This document shows, piece by piece, positions 54,506-63,450 of a stretch of 64,000 bases of DNA (its first letter is position 1; every line of letters begins with the position of its first letter). Below the pieces are notes generated by a model. It did no database searches. It was not told the DNA's origin and saw only the letters and a program-made list of their open reading frames with translations. Source of the stretch: Bacillota bacterium (GTDB lineage Bacteria > Bacillota > SHA-98 > UBA4971); the NCBI GenBank assembly GCA_012842395.1, contig DUSX01000004.1, positions 1 to 64,000 on the forward strand. Reading direction: 5' to 3'. The position numbers and the translations under genes are program-made.

Positions 54506-55077
54506 TTGCCACCCCCGCCCTTCGGCAGCGCGTACAGGACTACAGAAAACGTGGCCTCCAAGGCCTCCGCTGTTCCAGGATCGGTCGTGCCTCCTGACGC
54601 AGCAAGACGGACGGCCCTGACGCTCATCGCCCGGCCAGCGGAGAGAATCTCCGTGAGAAACGTCTTCACTTGGCGATAGCAGCCCTTGATCCCTATCGTG
54701 ACGGGGACCTCGACATATGGGCTGGATACGGACGGAGGTTCTAGCGAAAGAGACTGCAAGGTCGCTCCCGAGGCCCACGAGGCTCGTTCCACGTCCCTGA
54801 GAAAGTACGGGATGCTCTCTTCCTTTGTCACGGTCGAGTCGATGGCTTGGAATGACTTCAAAGCCTTTTCGTACTCGTCACGCAGCGTCCTGAGGGTCTC
54901 GCTCTTTTCAGCGACCGATCCGATCCTAAGGCTCACCTCGTCGAGGCGCTGGGAAAGCTCGGCGGCCGTGCGCGACATCGGCGAGAACACACACGCATAA
55001 AACACATATCCCGCAATACCGAGACCCAACGCGAGGACGACGATGTACTCGAGCATTCGGCGGCTCGGAACCGTCAT
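54502..55077 (-). CDS. pilO: Type IV pilus assembly protein PilO
   Basis: A 191-residue protein with an N-terminal membrane segment (LEYIVVLALGLGIAGYVFYACVF), a coiled coil (AELSQRLDEVSLRIGSVAEKSETL) and a ferredoxin-like C-terminal domain. It forms the inner-membrane alignment complex with PilN. Overlaps pilN and the PilP-like gene by 4 bases each. Confidence 0.87.
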   Translation of the reverse strand: MTVPSRRMLEYIVVLALGLGIAGYVFYACVFSPMSRTAAELSQRLDEVSLRIGSVAEKSETLRTLRDEYEKALKSFQAIDSTVTKEESIPYFLRDVERASWASGATLQSLSLEPPSVSSPYVEVPVTIGIKGCYRQVKTFLTEILSAGRAMSVRAVRLAASGGTTDPGTAEALEATFSVVLYALPKGGGGK

Positions 55078-55628
55078 GGCTGCTCACCCCCCGCCCTGGC
55101 GAGGGTTGCCTGTGCCTCAAAGACGAACATGCTCGCGCTTTCATCTGCCCTGCTCGTGCGGGCCAGCCACACGTCCTCGAAAAGACCGGAGTCCTTGAGG
55201 GCCAGCGCGAGCGAGGCGACGGCTTCGAGCGAGGCAGCCTCCCCGTCTATCACCGCTTTGCCGTCGTTCCCAAGTGTGAACTGCCCGAGTCGCACGCCCT
55301 CTGGAATGAAGCGTGGGAGGACCTCCAGGATCTCCTGCGCCGGGAGCCCGGCCTCGACCTGTCGCTTGGCCGCCGAAAGCTTGGCGAGCGCCTCGTCTCG
55401 TCTCTTGCGAGTCTCGTCAATGCTGCGGTCCAGCCAGGCGTAACGCGCGTAGTCCTCTTGCTGTGTTTTCAAGGAGCGGCGCAGACCCGCGATCTCCTGG
55501 GCCTTGGCCACGTAAATGAGAACGGTCACGAGCACGAAGCCCAGGACCGACGCCACCACCAGTATCCGCAGGACGCTTGTCCTCGGTGGCTTCGGCAGCC
55601 CTTGTGGGAGTAGGTCAACACCCTTCAC
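55074..55628 (-). CDS. pilN: Type IV pilus assembly protein PilN
   Basis: A 184-residue protein beginning VDLLPQGLP, like the short motif with which PilN binds PilM, then a membrane segment (VLRILVVASVLGFVLVTVLIYV), a coiled coil and a ferredoxin-like domain. GTG start overlapping the pilM stop (GTGA). Confidence 0.88.
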   Translation of the reverse strand: MKGVDLLPQGLPKPPRTSVLRILVVASVLGFVLVTVLIYVAKAQEIAGLRRSLKTQQEDYARYAWLDRSIDETRKRRDEALAKLSAAKRQVEAGLPAQEILEVLPRFIPEGVRLGQFTLGNDGKAVIDGEAASLEAVASLALALKDSGLFEDVWLARTSRADESASMFVFEAQATLARAGGEQP

Positions 55629-56764
55629 CGTTCCTCCACCCCCCGGAGCGCGAGCCCGATGGCAACAGAGAGAGACGGTCCGTGCACGGCGAGCACGTCA
55701 GCGAGGCCAGGCCTGTTTGCGGCGGCCACGTTTCTGAGGGGATCACCATGGATCACGCGCACGCCGACGCTGTTCTCGAGGAACTTATCGAGCCCGGCGA
55801 GCCTCGACCCACCGCCGGTCAGGACGATCGAGCCGATGGGCGCGCCAGCGCCCCGCCTTGTCCTGGCCTGCGCGTTGCAGTAGTCGAGAGACCGCCTCAG
55901 CTCAAGGGCAAGCCTCGCCGCGACCCCCGCAAGCGCCTTTGGAATCACAGCATCGTGGTCGTGCGCTTCGTCAGGGCCGCCCGCGTCAGACTGCGCGTTG
56001 ACTGCTGCCTGCGTCGGCGCTGGCAGCGCCACTTGGGAGCTGCGTTTCGCCGCTTCAGCCCAGTCGAACGCACGTCCGGTGGCTTCAGCGACGGCGGCGG
56101 TGAAATCATTGCCGCCCAAGGGAACGATGCGGGTAAACCGCAGGACCCCGCCATCGGAATAGGCAAGGTCCGTCGTCCCGCCGCCGATGTCCGCGTAAAA
56201 GCCCGACGTCTCGGCGCCGTCGTCGCGGAATATGCGGTCCAGAGTAATGGGTTGGATGTCGAGGGCAAGCGGGTACAGCCCCGCAAGCTGCATCGCCTCG
56301 ACATGGCTCTGTACGAGCTTCTTCGGGGCTGCCACGATCATGACCTCGAGCTTGTCCGGAGAATCAGGCGGGGGCCCGATGATGTCGTAGTCTATGCTCG
56401 CGTCTCTCGCGGGGTACGGGATGTAGGCCCCCGCGTCCCACTTCACTGCCTGGGCGAGTTCTTCCCTCGGCATGCGCGGGAAGAGCGCGTGACGCACCAC
56501 CACGTCGTCGCCGGCGATAGCGGCATAAACTTCGTTGGACCGGATGCCCGCCGCGCGCATGGCCTCCCTCACGGCATCGGCGACCTTGGGAGGATCGAGA
56601 ACGCTCCCTTCAGAGACCGTGCCTTCGGGCGTGGGATGCACACCGGCCCGGGTTATCTCGACCGCGCCCTTTGTTTTCGTGATCTCGACCACCTTGATGA
56701 GCGTTGTCCCGATATCTAGCCCCACGGCGCGCTTCGCGCCGCCGAACGGAAGAAGCGGGCTCAG
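55625..56764 (-). CDS. pilM: Type IV pilus assembly protein PilM
   Basis: An actin-like ATPase of about 379 residues: AVGLDIGTTLIKVVEI (phosphate 1), FYADIGGGTTDLAYSDGG (phosphate 2) and SIVLTGGGSRLAGLDKFLE (adenosine). It sits on the cytoplasmic face and recruits PilN. The start is odd: a perfect AAAGGAGG (56772-56779) stands 7 bases before a CTG codon at 56764, and no ATG, GTG or TTG is in frame near it. The only conventional in-frame choice is a GTG at 56812 with a poor site. Confidence 0.88.
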   Translation of the reverse strand: MSPLLPFGGAKRAVGLDIGTTLIKVVEITKTKGAVEITRAGVHPTPEGTVSEGSVLDPPKVADAVREAMRAAGIRSNEVYAAIAGDDVVVRHALFPRMPREELAQAVKWDAGAYIPYPARDASIDYDIIGPPPDSPDKLEVMIVAAPKKLVQSHVEAMQLAGLYPLALDIQPITLDRIFRDDGAETSGFYADIGGGTTDLAYSDGGVLRFTRIVPLGGNDFTAAVAEATGRAFDWAEAAKRSSQVALPAPTQAAVNAQSDAGGPDEAHDHDAVIPKALAGVAARLALELRRSLDYCNAQARTRRGAGAPIGSIVLTGGGSRLAGLDKFLENSVGVRVIHGDPLRNVAAANRPGLADVLAVHGPSLSVAIGLALRGVEER

Positions 56765-56845
56765 ACGACCGCCTCCTTTCGAAACATGAACCCTAATGCT
56801 GGGCCGCCACACCTGAAACCATTCTCAAAAGTCGGGAGCGTTTCC

Positions 56846-56961
56846 GTAAGAGACTGTTGAACTCCGCCAGCAGCTACCCGTTTGGCCCAGCACGGCGACG
56901 GTTTTGCGCGATTCGACCGGGCCATCCTGACACGATGTGGGAACCATCAACAGTCTCCTAC
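56846..56961. mobile_element. MITE-like element with 15-bp terminal inverted repeats
   Basis: GTAAGAGACTGTTGA (56846-56860) and TCAACAGTCTCCTAC (56947-56961) are inverted repeats with 14 of 15 matches, enclosing 86 bases with no gene, in the 237-base gap between pilM and the prepilin peptidase. No target duplication is obvious and no second copy is in the window. It could instead be a long-range RNA hairpin. Confidence 0.5.
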
Positions 56962-57049
56962 TCCCGTACTTACTGTTGCACTACACAGGCAAAGGAACCT
57001 GAAAGACGCCACCAAAGCGGCAAATCGGCGCAGACTGGCGCATGCGCGC

Positions 57050-57793
57050 TTAGAACCCCACCTGGCCGAGCCACGGGAACACCAGGCGCAGCACCCAGGT
57101 GCCCGAGATACACACAATGATCGCTCCCGCCGCAATGAAAGGCCCGAACGGGATCTCGTCTTTCCTCTTTTTGAGGCCTGCGACGATCAAGCCGATCCCG
57201 ACCGCTGCACCGATGAAGCAGGCGATCATGAATGAGGCAAGCCCGCCCCACGGCCCGAGAAAGCTCCCCACGAGCGCCATCAGCTTGACGTCCCCGCCCC
57301 CCATGCCGCCGCGGCTCAAAAGGGCGATGAGAAACACCAGCCCGCCACAGGCAACAAGCCCAATAGCGCGCATGGCAACCTCGTGCAGGCCCCAGAGCGC
57401 TCCCGCCGCCACGCCCACCGCCATCCACGGAAGCGTGAGCCTGTCGGGTATAACCCCATGGTTGAGGTCGATCCCCGCAGCAACCACGACCAGGCTCGCC
57501 AGAACGAGGTAGCTAAGTATCCCGACAGTGACTCCCCGACCCACGACGATCAAGAGAAAAATAAATCCCACCCCCACCTCTATGGCGGGATAAAAGAACG
57601 ATATTTTCTCACCGCAGTGCCGGCACCTGCCCCTAAGCAACATGTAACTCAACACCGGCACAAGCTCCGACGGCCCCAGCATGGCCTTGCACTTCGGGCA
57701 GTGTGATCCCGGCCGCACCACGGACTGCCCGCGTGGCAGGCGGTGGATGCAGACACCAAGGAAACTGCCGATGACTGCGCCGAACAGGAACAC
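57050..57793 (-). CDS. pilD: Prepilin peptidase
   Basis: A 247-residue PilD/TadA-type aspartate protease. The zinc-like cysteine pairs CPKC and CRHC lie in the cytoplasmic loop; the catalytic aspartates are in AAGIDLNHGVIPD and GGMGGGDVKLMA. It cleaves the prepilin leader and may methylate the new N terminus. The listed start is GTG at 57793, which cuts into the first membrane helix; GAGGTGA at 57816-57822 instead stands before two ATC codons (57811, 57808) that would yield the usual MIAEIFVFLFG-like beginning. Confidence 0.93.
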   Translation of the reverse strand: MFLFGAVIGSFLGVCIHRLPRGQSVVRPGSHCPKCKAMLGPSELVPVLSYMLLRGRCRHCGEKISFFYPAIEVGVGFIFLLIVVGRGVTVGILSYLVLASLVVVAAGIDLNHGVIPDRLTLPWMAVGVAAGALWGLHEVAMRAIGLVACGGLVFLIALLSRGGMGGGDVKLMALVGSFLGPWGGLASFMIACFIGAAVGIGLIVAGLKKRKDEIPFGPFIAAGAIIVCISGTWVLRLVFPWLGQVGF

Positions 57794-58415
57794 GAAGATC
57801 TCAGCGATGATAGCGTCACCTCGTTAAATCCCGACAGCCACCGTGTTGGGGGCACCCGCACGCCGACCTGTGCCGTTCTCAGGAGCTGTTCCTGGTTCCT
57901 GGGAGAATGCTCCACAACGCGCTCGAGACGCCGGGCAACTCCTCGTCGTGCCTGGTAGACATGATTTCTAGGAGGCGCGCCTTCGGCAAGAAGTCGGTTT
58001 TCGCGCCAGCCCCTCCAGCGGCGATCGTAAACGTCGCAAAGCTCCCGCCTGCATGCAGCGGCAGCGCGGTCATCAGGAGACGGCACAGACTGCCTCACGC
58101 GGGCAACGGGACGGCCGGGTCGTCGAAGGCCCATCGGACCCGGCAGCCGCTACCCGCATATCTGACGACATCTCAGGATTGCGTCAGTGTACCCTACCCC
58201 GACACGGAACACGGTCCCGAAGGGCAATGCCTCATGCCGGCAGTCACAGCACAGACCACTTAGCCCATTCTCCGCATTAGGAGCGCGGTTGAATTGAGAC
58301 ATGACCAGCTAAAGGACTAGTCGTCGAGGTCCTCCGATCGTCTTGCGGTGCGTGACCATTGTGCCATTTAGCTGGGAATACGCTTCTACTACGTAAAACG
58401 AGCCTAGACTCCGCC
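57794..58415. other. 622-base interval inside the pilus locus, no supported gene
   Basis: Lies between the prepilin and prepilin peptidase genes. The best frame is a 64-codon minus-strand ORF (57879-58073, containing GGSFATFTIAAGGAGAKTDF) with no ribosome binding site and no family I recognise. The part near 58260-58400 is AT-richer than its surroundings. It may hold a decayed minor pilin gene or untranslated sequence. Confidence 0.5.
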
Positions 58416-58811
58416 TTAAGACTGTCCCTGCTGCAGCTGAGAGTGGTCACAAGTGACCTTTCCGTTGCTGTCGATCGAGTACTTGGCCGCATTGTTAACT
58501 GGACAGGTGACTTCCTTCTCAAGATAGCCCTTATCTGTCAGCAGTTTCTGATCCAGTGTCCCGCCTTCGCCTTCTGGCCACTTGTCCTCCTCGACATAAT
58601 ACATCCCGGCGGCAGCCTCGAGGGTCTTGCAGTTGGCGTCACACGCCCTCTCCTTCGCTGCTTTCGTCATGCCAGCGAGGTTGGGTACTGCGATGGCAGC
58701 AAGAACACCTATGATGGCGAGCACGATCAGCATCTCAACAAGCGTGAAGCCCCGGCGCTCGGTCAAGACACGCCTTGCGCTTCTCTTTATACGCCTCACC
58801 ATGAGCCTCAT
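58416..58811 (-). CDS. Type IV prepilin (major pilin-like)
   Basis: A 131-residue class III-signal protein: a basic leader of 21 residues ending RRG, cleavage before FTLVEMLIVLAIIGVLAAIAVPNL, and Glu at +5 of the mature protein. The soluble head has four cysteines, possibly two disulfides. Length suits a PilA/PulG-like pilin. The ATG at 58811 has AAGGAGG 10 bases upstream; ATGs at 58838 and 58802 are alternatives. Confidence 0.92.
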   Translation of the reverse strand: MRLMVRRIKRSARRVLTERRGFTLVEMLIVLAIIGVLAAIAVPNLAGMTKAAKERACDANCKTLEAAAGMYYVEEDKWPEGEGGTLDQKLLTDKGYLEKEVTCPVNNAAKYSIDSNGKVTCDHSQLQQGQS

Positions 58812-58960
58812 TTCACCAATGCCTCCTTTTTCCGTCATGTCTCCTCTCCCCAATCCCCGGGGAGATCGTGATCTCATGAATACGACCCCCTCAAGCCCAT
58901 GTAAGCTGGGATCTCACCCCCTTTCGCCGAACAACGGCATGCCGGTGCGATCTCAGACCA

Positions 58961-60193
58961 TCATCGCACCATCTGTGTCAGCTGGAACATCGGCAATATG
59001 ACTGATGCTGCCACGAGGGCAACGGACAGGCCCAGGAAGACGATCACCAGCGGCTCTATCAGGCTCGTTAGCGACTTTATGCCGCGGTCGACCTCCTGCT
59101 CGTAGAAGCCCGCCAGCTTCATGAGCAGGCTGTCGAGGGCGCCGCCTTCCTCGCCGACGGCCATCATCTGTGTGACGACCGGAGGGAAGATCCCTGCCTG
59201 CGCCAGCGGAAGGGCGATCCCCGCGCCTTCTCTCACACCGGAGCGGACCTGCCGGAGGCCGATGGCGATGCGGCTGTTGCCGACAACTCGCTCCACGATC
59301 TCGAGGCTCTGGAGGATCGGGACGCCCGCGGCCACAAGGCTTGCCAGGGTCTGGGCGAACCGCACCACGATGACCTTCTCCATGAACCTCCCGATCACAG
59401 GAAGCTTCAGCACAGTCGAGTCATACCAGTAGCGACCGCGATCCGTCCTGAGCCAGTATCCAACGGCCACCGCTATTAGCGCTGGCATGCCGAGCACCAC
59501 ATACCATCTGGTCTGGACGAACTTCCCCACGCCGAACACGATCTGCGTGATCTTCGGCAGCGGCACGTCGGACTGCGAGAGCACTTCGACGAACCTCGGG
59601 ATCACGAATGTCATCAGCACCCCGACCACTATCACGGCGAAGCTCGCCACGACCGCCGGGTAGGTGAGCGCGCCCTTGACCCTCTGGCGGAGGTCGTGGT
59701 CCTTCTCGTAGTAGTCCGCGAGCCGCGCGAGCACCTCGTCGAGCCGGCCGGTCACCTCCCCCGCCTCCACCATGTGGATGAAGAGCGGCGGGAACGCGCC
59801 TGTCTCGGCGAGCGCGCCCGCAAGCGGGTTGCCGGCATCCACGCGCGCCTTAGCCGCCTCGAGCACGCGCCTCTCCAACTTGTTCTCGGCCTGGCCTGCG
59901 AGGGTGTGCAGTGCCGCCGAAAGCCCCACTCCCGCCTGCATCATCACGGAAAGGTGCCGCGAGAGCCTTGCGAGGTTCTGGACCTTCAGTCTGCCCCCCA
60001 CGGGCGGCTGCGCCGCTGCTGCTGCTCCGGCGCCACCCTCGGCCTCGCCCTTCTCCCCGCCGAAGAGCCCTGTCACGAAGAGGCCCTGCGCGCGCAATAG
60101 CTCGGCCGCGGCGGCCTCGTCGGCCGCCTTGATGGTGCCCTGTGTCAGGCGCCCTTCGGCGTCACGCGCCCGGTATGTGAATACCCGATCCAC
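58961..60193 (-). CDS. pilC: Type IV pilus/type II secretion inner-membrane platform protein
   Basis: A 410-residue GspF/PilC protein: two repeated cytoplasmic GspF domains (LSRHLSVMMQAGVGLSAALHTLA and FAQTLASLVAAGVPILQSLEIV), each followed by membrane helices, and a short N-terminal domain (FTYRARDAEGRLTQGTIKA). It couples the ATPases to pilin polymerisation. Confidence 0.95.
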   Translation of the reverse strand: MDRVFTYRARDAEGRLTQGTIKAADEAAAAELLRAQGLFVTGLFGGEKGEAEGGAGAAAAAQPPVGGRLKVQNLARLSRHLSVMMQAGVGLSAALHTLAGQAENKLERRVLEAAKARVDAGNPLAGALAETGAFPPLFIHMVEAGEVTGRLDEVLARLADYYEKDHDLRQRVKGALTYPAVVASFAVIVVGVLMTFVIPRFVEVLSQSDVPLPKITQIVFGVGKFVQTRWYVVLGMPALIAVAVGYWLRTDRGRYWYDSTVLKLPVIGRFMEKVIVVRFAQTLASLVAAGVPILQSLEIVERVVGNSRIAIGLRQVRSGVREGAGIALPLAQAGIFPPVVTQMMAVGEEGGALDSLLMKLAGFYEQEVDRGIKSLTSLIEPLVIVFLGLSVALVAASVILPMFQLTQMVR

Positions 60194-60205
60194 TCCCGCG
60201 ACCTC

Positions 60206-61267
60206 CTATGCGCCCCTGATGAGCCGCTTGAGCTCGTCCTGGTCCACCGCTATCGTGAGGGCGTCCTCCAGGCTCACCACGCCCTGTTCCACCCACTGTC
60301 GCAGGGACTGGTCCATGGTCTGCATCCCGAACCTCGCCCCGGTCTGGATCACCGACCGAAGCTGGTGCGTCTTGCCTTCCCTGATGAGGTTTCGCACCGC
60401 AGGCGTGCCGACCATGACCTCCACCGCCGGGACCCGCCCGGGCTTGTCCTTCCTCGGGATGAGCTGCTGCGAGATCACCGCCACCAGCGTGGCGGCGAGC
60501 TGGATCCTCACCTGCTGCTGCTGATAGGGCGGGTAGACATCGATGATCCGATCGATGGTCTGCACCGCATCGCCCGTGTGCAGCGTGGCGAGCACCAGAT
60601 GCCCCGTCTCTGCGGCCGTGATCGCCGTGCTCATGGTCTCGAGGTCGCGCATCTCGCCCACGAGGATCACATCGGGGTCTTCCCGCAGCGCCGCCCGGAG
60701 CGCCAGGGCGAACGAGGCGGAGTCCTGCCCGATCTCGCGCTGGTTCACCATGGCCTTCTTGTGCCGGTGCAGGTACTCGATTGGGTCCTCGATCGTCATC
60801 ACGTGGCAGCTTCGCTCGCTGTTGATGAGGTCCACCATCGCCGCAAGCGTCGTGGACTTGCCACTGCCCGTCGGCCCCGTCACGACGATGAACCCCCGGC
60901 TCTTGCGAGCAAGGCTCTCGATGATGGGTGGAAGGCCTAGCTCGCTTATGCTCGGTATCTCGTGCGGGATGACCCTTATGGCCGCCCCGCACGTCCCGCG
61001 CTGCCTGTATGCGTTTACCCTGAAGCGCCCCACTCCAGCCAAGCCGTATGAAAAGTCCACCTGGCCCTGCTCCGCAAAAACACGCTTGTGCTCATCGTTC
61101 ATGAGCGCCAGCACGAGCCCTTCGGTGTCCTGAGGCGAAAGAGGCGGCAACCCCTCGACAGGACGCAGGCTCCCGACCACCCTCAGGACAGGTGGAAGGC
61201 CGGTCGTGATATGTAGGTCGGATGCGCCATTCCCGACAGCTACTTTCAGCAATTCCTCTATTGACAA
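60206..61267 (-). CDS. pilT: Twitching motility retraction ATPase PilT
   Basis: A 353-residue PilT: N-terminal SIEELLKVAVGNGASDLHI, Walker A GPTGSGKST, Asp box ITIEDPIEY, Walker B VILVGEMRDLETM, His box TGHLVLATLHT and the AIRVIPHEIPS linker. It drives pilus retraction. The start is a TTG at 61267 with AAGGAGG 10 bases upstream, overlapping the pilB stop region by 10 bases. Confidence 0.94.
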   Translation of the reverse strand: MSIEELLKVAVGNGASDLHITTGLPPVLRVVGSLRPVEGLPPLSPQDTEGLVLALMNDEHKRVFAEQGQVDFSYGLAGVGRFRVNAYRQRGTCGAAIRVIPHEIPSISELGLPPIIESLARKSRGFIVVTGPTGSGKSTTLAAMVDLINSERSCHVMTIEDPIEYLHRHKKAMVNQREIGQDSASFALALRAALREDPDVILVGEMRDLETMSTAITAAETGHLVLATLHTGDAVQTIDRIIDVYPPYQQQQVRIQLAATLVAVISQQLIPRKDKPGRVPAVEVMVGTPAVRNLIREGKTHQLRSVIQTGARFGMQTMDQSLRQWVEQGVVSLEDALTIAVDQDELKRLIRGA

Positions 61268-63099
61268 GATCGAGCGTCCTCCTTGCCATCCGGCACCGCG
61301 CACACCTTTGCGAGTTCCTGGGGTGTCGTGATCCCCAGCAGCACCTTGCGCGCGCCGTCAACCACGAGCCTGGTCATGCCCGCCTTCACCGCCGCATCCT
61401 CGATCTCCTCGGCGGGCGCGGACTTCATGACGAGCGCGCGGATGCAGTCGTCGACCACCATCACCTCGGCGATGGCCGTGCGCCCGTAGCATCCCGTGTT
61501 CGCGCACTGCCTGCAGCCAGGGCCGCGCCTGAGCACCCTTCCCCGCTCCGCTTCCACCCTGGCCGCCGTATCAGGCGCAAGCGCGCTCCACGCCGCCCAC
61601 GTCGCAGGATCAGCGTCGTACTCTTCGGCGCAGTAAGCACACACTTTTCGAACCAGCCTTTGTGCCACGACCGCGGTCACCGATGATGCCACGAGGTACG
61701 GCTCGACCCCCATTTCTACGAGTCGCACCAGCGCCCCAGCCGCGTCGATGGTGTGGAACGTGCTCAAAACAAGGTGCCCCGTCATCGCGAACCTTATGGC
61801 GATCTCGGCAGTCTCGCGGTCCCTTATTTCGCCCACCATGACGATGTCGGGGTCCTGCCTAAGGATAGCCCGCAGCCCTGCCGAAAACGTAAGGCCCGCC
61901 CTGGGATTCGTCTGCACCTGGTTGAGGCCGGACACGCGGAACTCCACGGGATCTTCGATGGTGACAATGTTCTTCTCTGGGCTATTGAGCTCGTGGAGAG
62001 CCGCGTACAGCGTCATGGTCTTGCCGCTTCCCGTCGGGCCTGTCACGAGCACGATCCCGTTGGGCCGCGCGAGCGCCTGGCGGAGGCGCGCCGCATCCGC
62101 CTCCAGGAACCCAAGCTCGTCGATACGGGTAATGGCCCCCTTTGACCGCAGGATCCTGATCTCGACCTTCTCGCCATAGAGCGTCGGAAGCGTGGACACG
62201 CGAAGGTCCACATCCTCGCCCTCCGCTCGCATCTCGACCCGCCCGTCCTGCGGCACCCGCCTTTCGGCAATGTCCATGCCTGCCGTGACCTTGATGCGGG
62301 ACGCCACCGCGGGGCCCAGCTCTTTCGGGAACGTCATGACCTGCCTCAGGACACCGTCGACCCTGTATCTCACCCGCACTTGCGACTCTTGCGGCTCGAT
62401 GTGGATGTCGCTCGCCCGCGCCTTCACAGCCTCGGAAATGATGGCGCTCGCGAGCCTCACCGCCGGGGCGCTCATCACCTGCGCGTCGTCGGCGGCCTTC
62501 CTCGCCTCGTCAGCCCTGGCCTGCTGCGCCTTTCCGGCCGCCCCGGCGACCTGGGCCTGGACCTCCTTGACAAGCTTCACGGCGGGGCCGGCGCCGTAGC
62601 ACTCGGCTATCGCGGCCTCGATCTCCGCCTCGCTGGCAATGACAGGATCGACCTCGAGGCCTGTGGAGATCCTCACGTCATCGATGGCGAAGACGTCCAG
62701 GGGGTCCGCCATGGCGAGGGTGATGCGGTCGCCGACTCGCTCGATGGGGAATACCTTGTGGGACCTCACGAACGCCTCGGGGAGAAGCCGCGCCACTTCT
62801 GGGTTGATGATGTACCTGGCGAGCTCGACCCGGGGAATTCCGAGTTGGGTTTCGAGGGCTGTGAGCATGGTGTCTTCATCGACGAGGCCTAGGGAGACCA
62901 ATACCGCACCCAGCCTTCCACCCCCATCCTTCTGGGCAGAAAGCGCTTTGTCGAGGTCTTCCCGCGATAGGACCCCCGCGTCGACTAGAATCTCACCCAG
63001 TTTGCGCCTACGCGCGGCGGGCGCCGCCTGATCTCCGTACACGACGGTCTCGGCGGCCGACAGCTCGCGCCCGGCGCCGGCTCCCCCTGCCGTGCCCAT
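61258..63099 (-). CDS. pilB: Pilus assembly ATPase PilB (GspE family)
   Basis: About 613 residues. The N-terminal MshEN domain (RRKLGEILVDAGVLSREDLDKAL) is the type that binds cyclic di-GMP in some relatives; the core has ARASDIHIEP, Walker A GPTGSGKT, VTIEDPVEF, VMVGEIRDRETA and TGHLVLSTFHT; a tetracysteine zinc site (CAYC and CRQC) follows. It powers pilus extension. The ATG at 63099 has AAGGA 4 bases upstream; in-frame ATGs further up (to 63189) lack sites. Confidence 0.94.
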   Translation of the reverse strand: MGTAGGAGAGRELSAAETVVYGDQAAPAARRRKLGEILVDAGVLSREDLDKALSAQKDGGGRLGAVLVSLGLVDEDTMLTALETQLGIPRVELARYIINPEVARLLPEAFVRSHKVFPIERVGDRITLAMADPLDVFAIDDVRISTGLEVDPVIASEAEIEAAIAECYGAGPAVKLVKEVQAQVAGAAGKAQQARADEARKAADDAQVMSAPAVRLASAIISEAVKARASDIHIEPQESQVRVRYRVDGVLRQVMTFPKELGPAVASRIKVTAGMDIAERRVPQDGRVEMRAEGEDVDLRVSTLPTLYGEKVEIRILRSKGAITRIDELGFLEADAARLRQALARPNGIVLVTGPTGSGKTMTLYAALHELNSPEKNIVTIEDPVEFRVSGLNQVQTNPRAGLTFSAGLRAILRQDPDIVMVGEIRDRETAEIAIRFAMTGHLVLSTFHTIDAAGALVRLVEMGVEPYLVASSVTAVVAQRLVRKVCAYCAEEYDADPATWAAWSALAPDTAARVEAERGRVLRRGPGCRQCANTGCYGRTAIAEVMVVDDCIRALVMKSAPAEEIEDAAVKAGMTRLVVDGARKVLLGITTPQELAKVCAVPDGKEDARSCQ

Positions 63100-63450
63100 G
63101 CTTCCTTGACACACCCCATCATCAGCGCCGCTGTCTGGCATGCCACAATACACCATGATTACCATATAGTGGCATTTGTCGCAATACAAGATATTCGTTC
63201 TCTATTTGGACATGCTCCAAGGAATTCCTGCACGCCCATCCAAAAAAGAGCAAGAAAGGACACGCCTGCTGGCAGGGCTCCTAGGCTCGCACTATAATCG
63301 TTAATCGTTCTCGACGGATACGAGGGATTGAACGGGCATTGAGTGGGGTGCACAAATACTTCGCCAGGGTGGACACCGGCGCTCCTGCAACCACTGGAAA
63401 TGGTGAAAGGACTGACGCACCCTCACCTATGGATACGAGAGACAACCGCA
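63100..63450. other. Leader/promoter region of the pilus locus
   Basis: 351 bases between coaBC and pilB. The centre (63160-63310) is AT-rich relative to the window, as expected of a promoter region, but no -10/-35 pair is convincing. A T-rich tract on the minus strand (TCTTTTTT near 63240-63250) follows only a weak hairpin. No separate gene is supported. Confidence 0.4.

Noticed and set aside
57879-58073. 64-codon minus-strand ORF between pilin and prepilin peptidase
   Set aside because: No start signal, a stop close upstream and no family recognised; kept only as a comment on the gap.
63159-63353. 64-codon minus-strand ORF upstream of pilB
   Set aside because: Overlaps the pilB leader, lacks a ribosome binding site and crosses an AT-rich probable promoter region.
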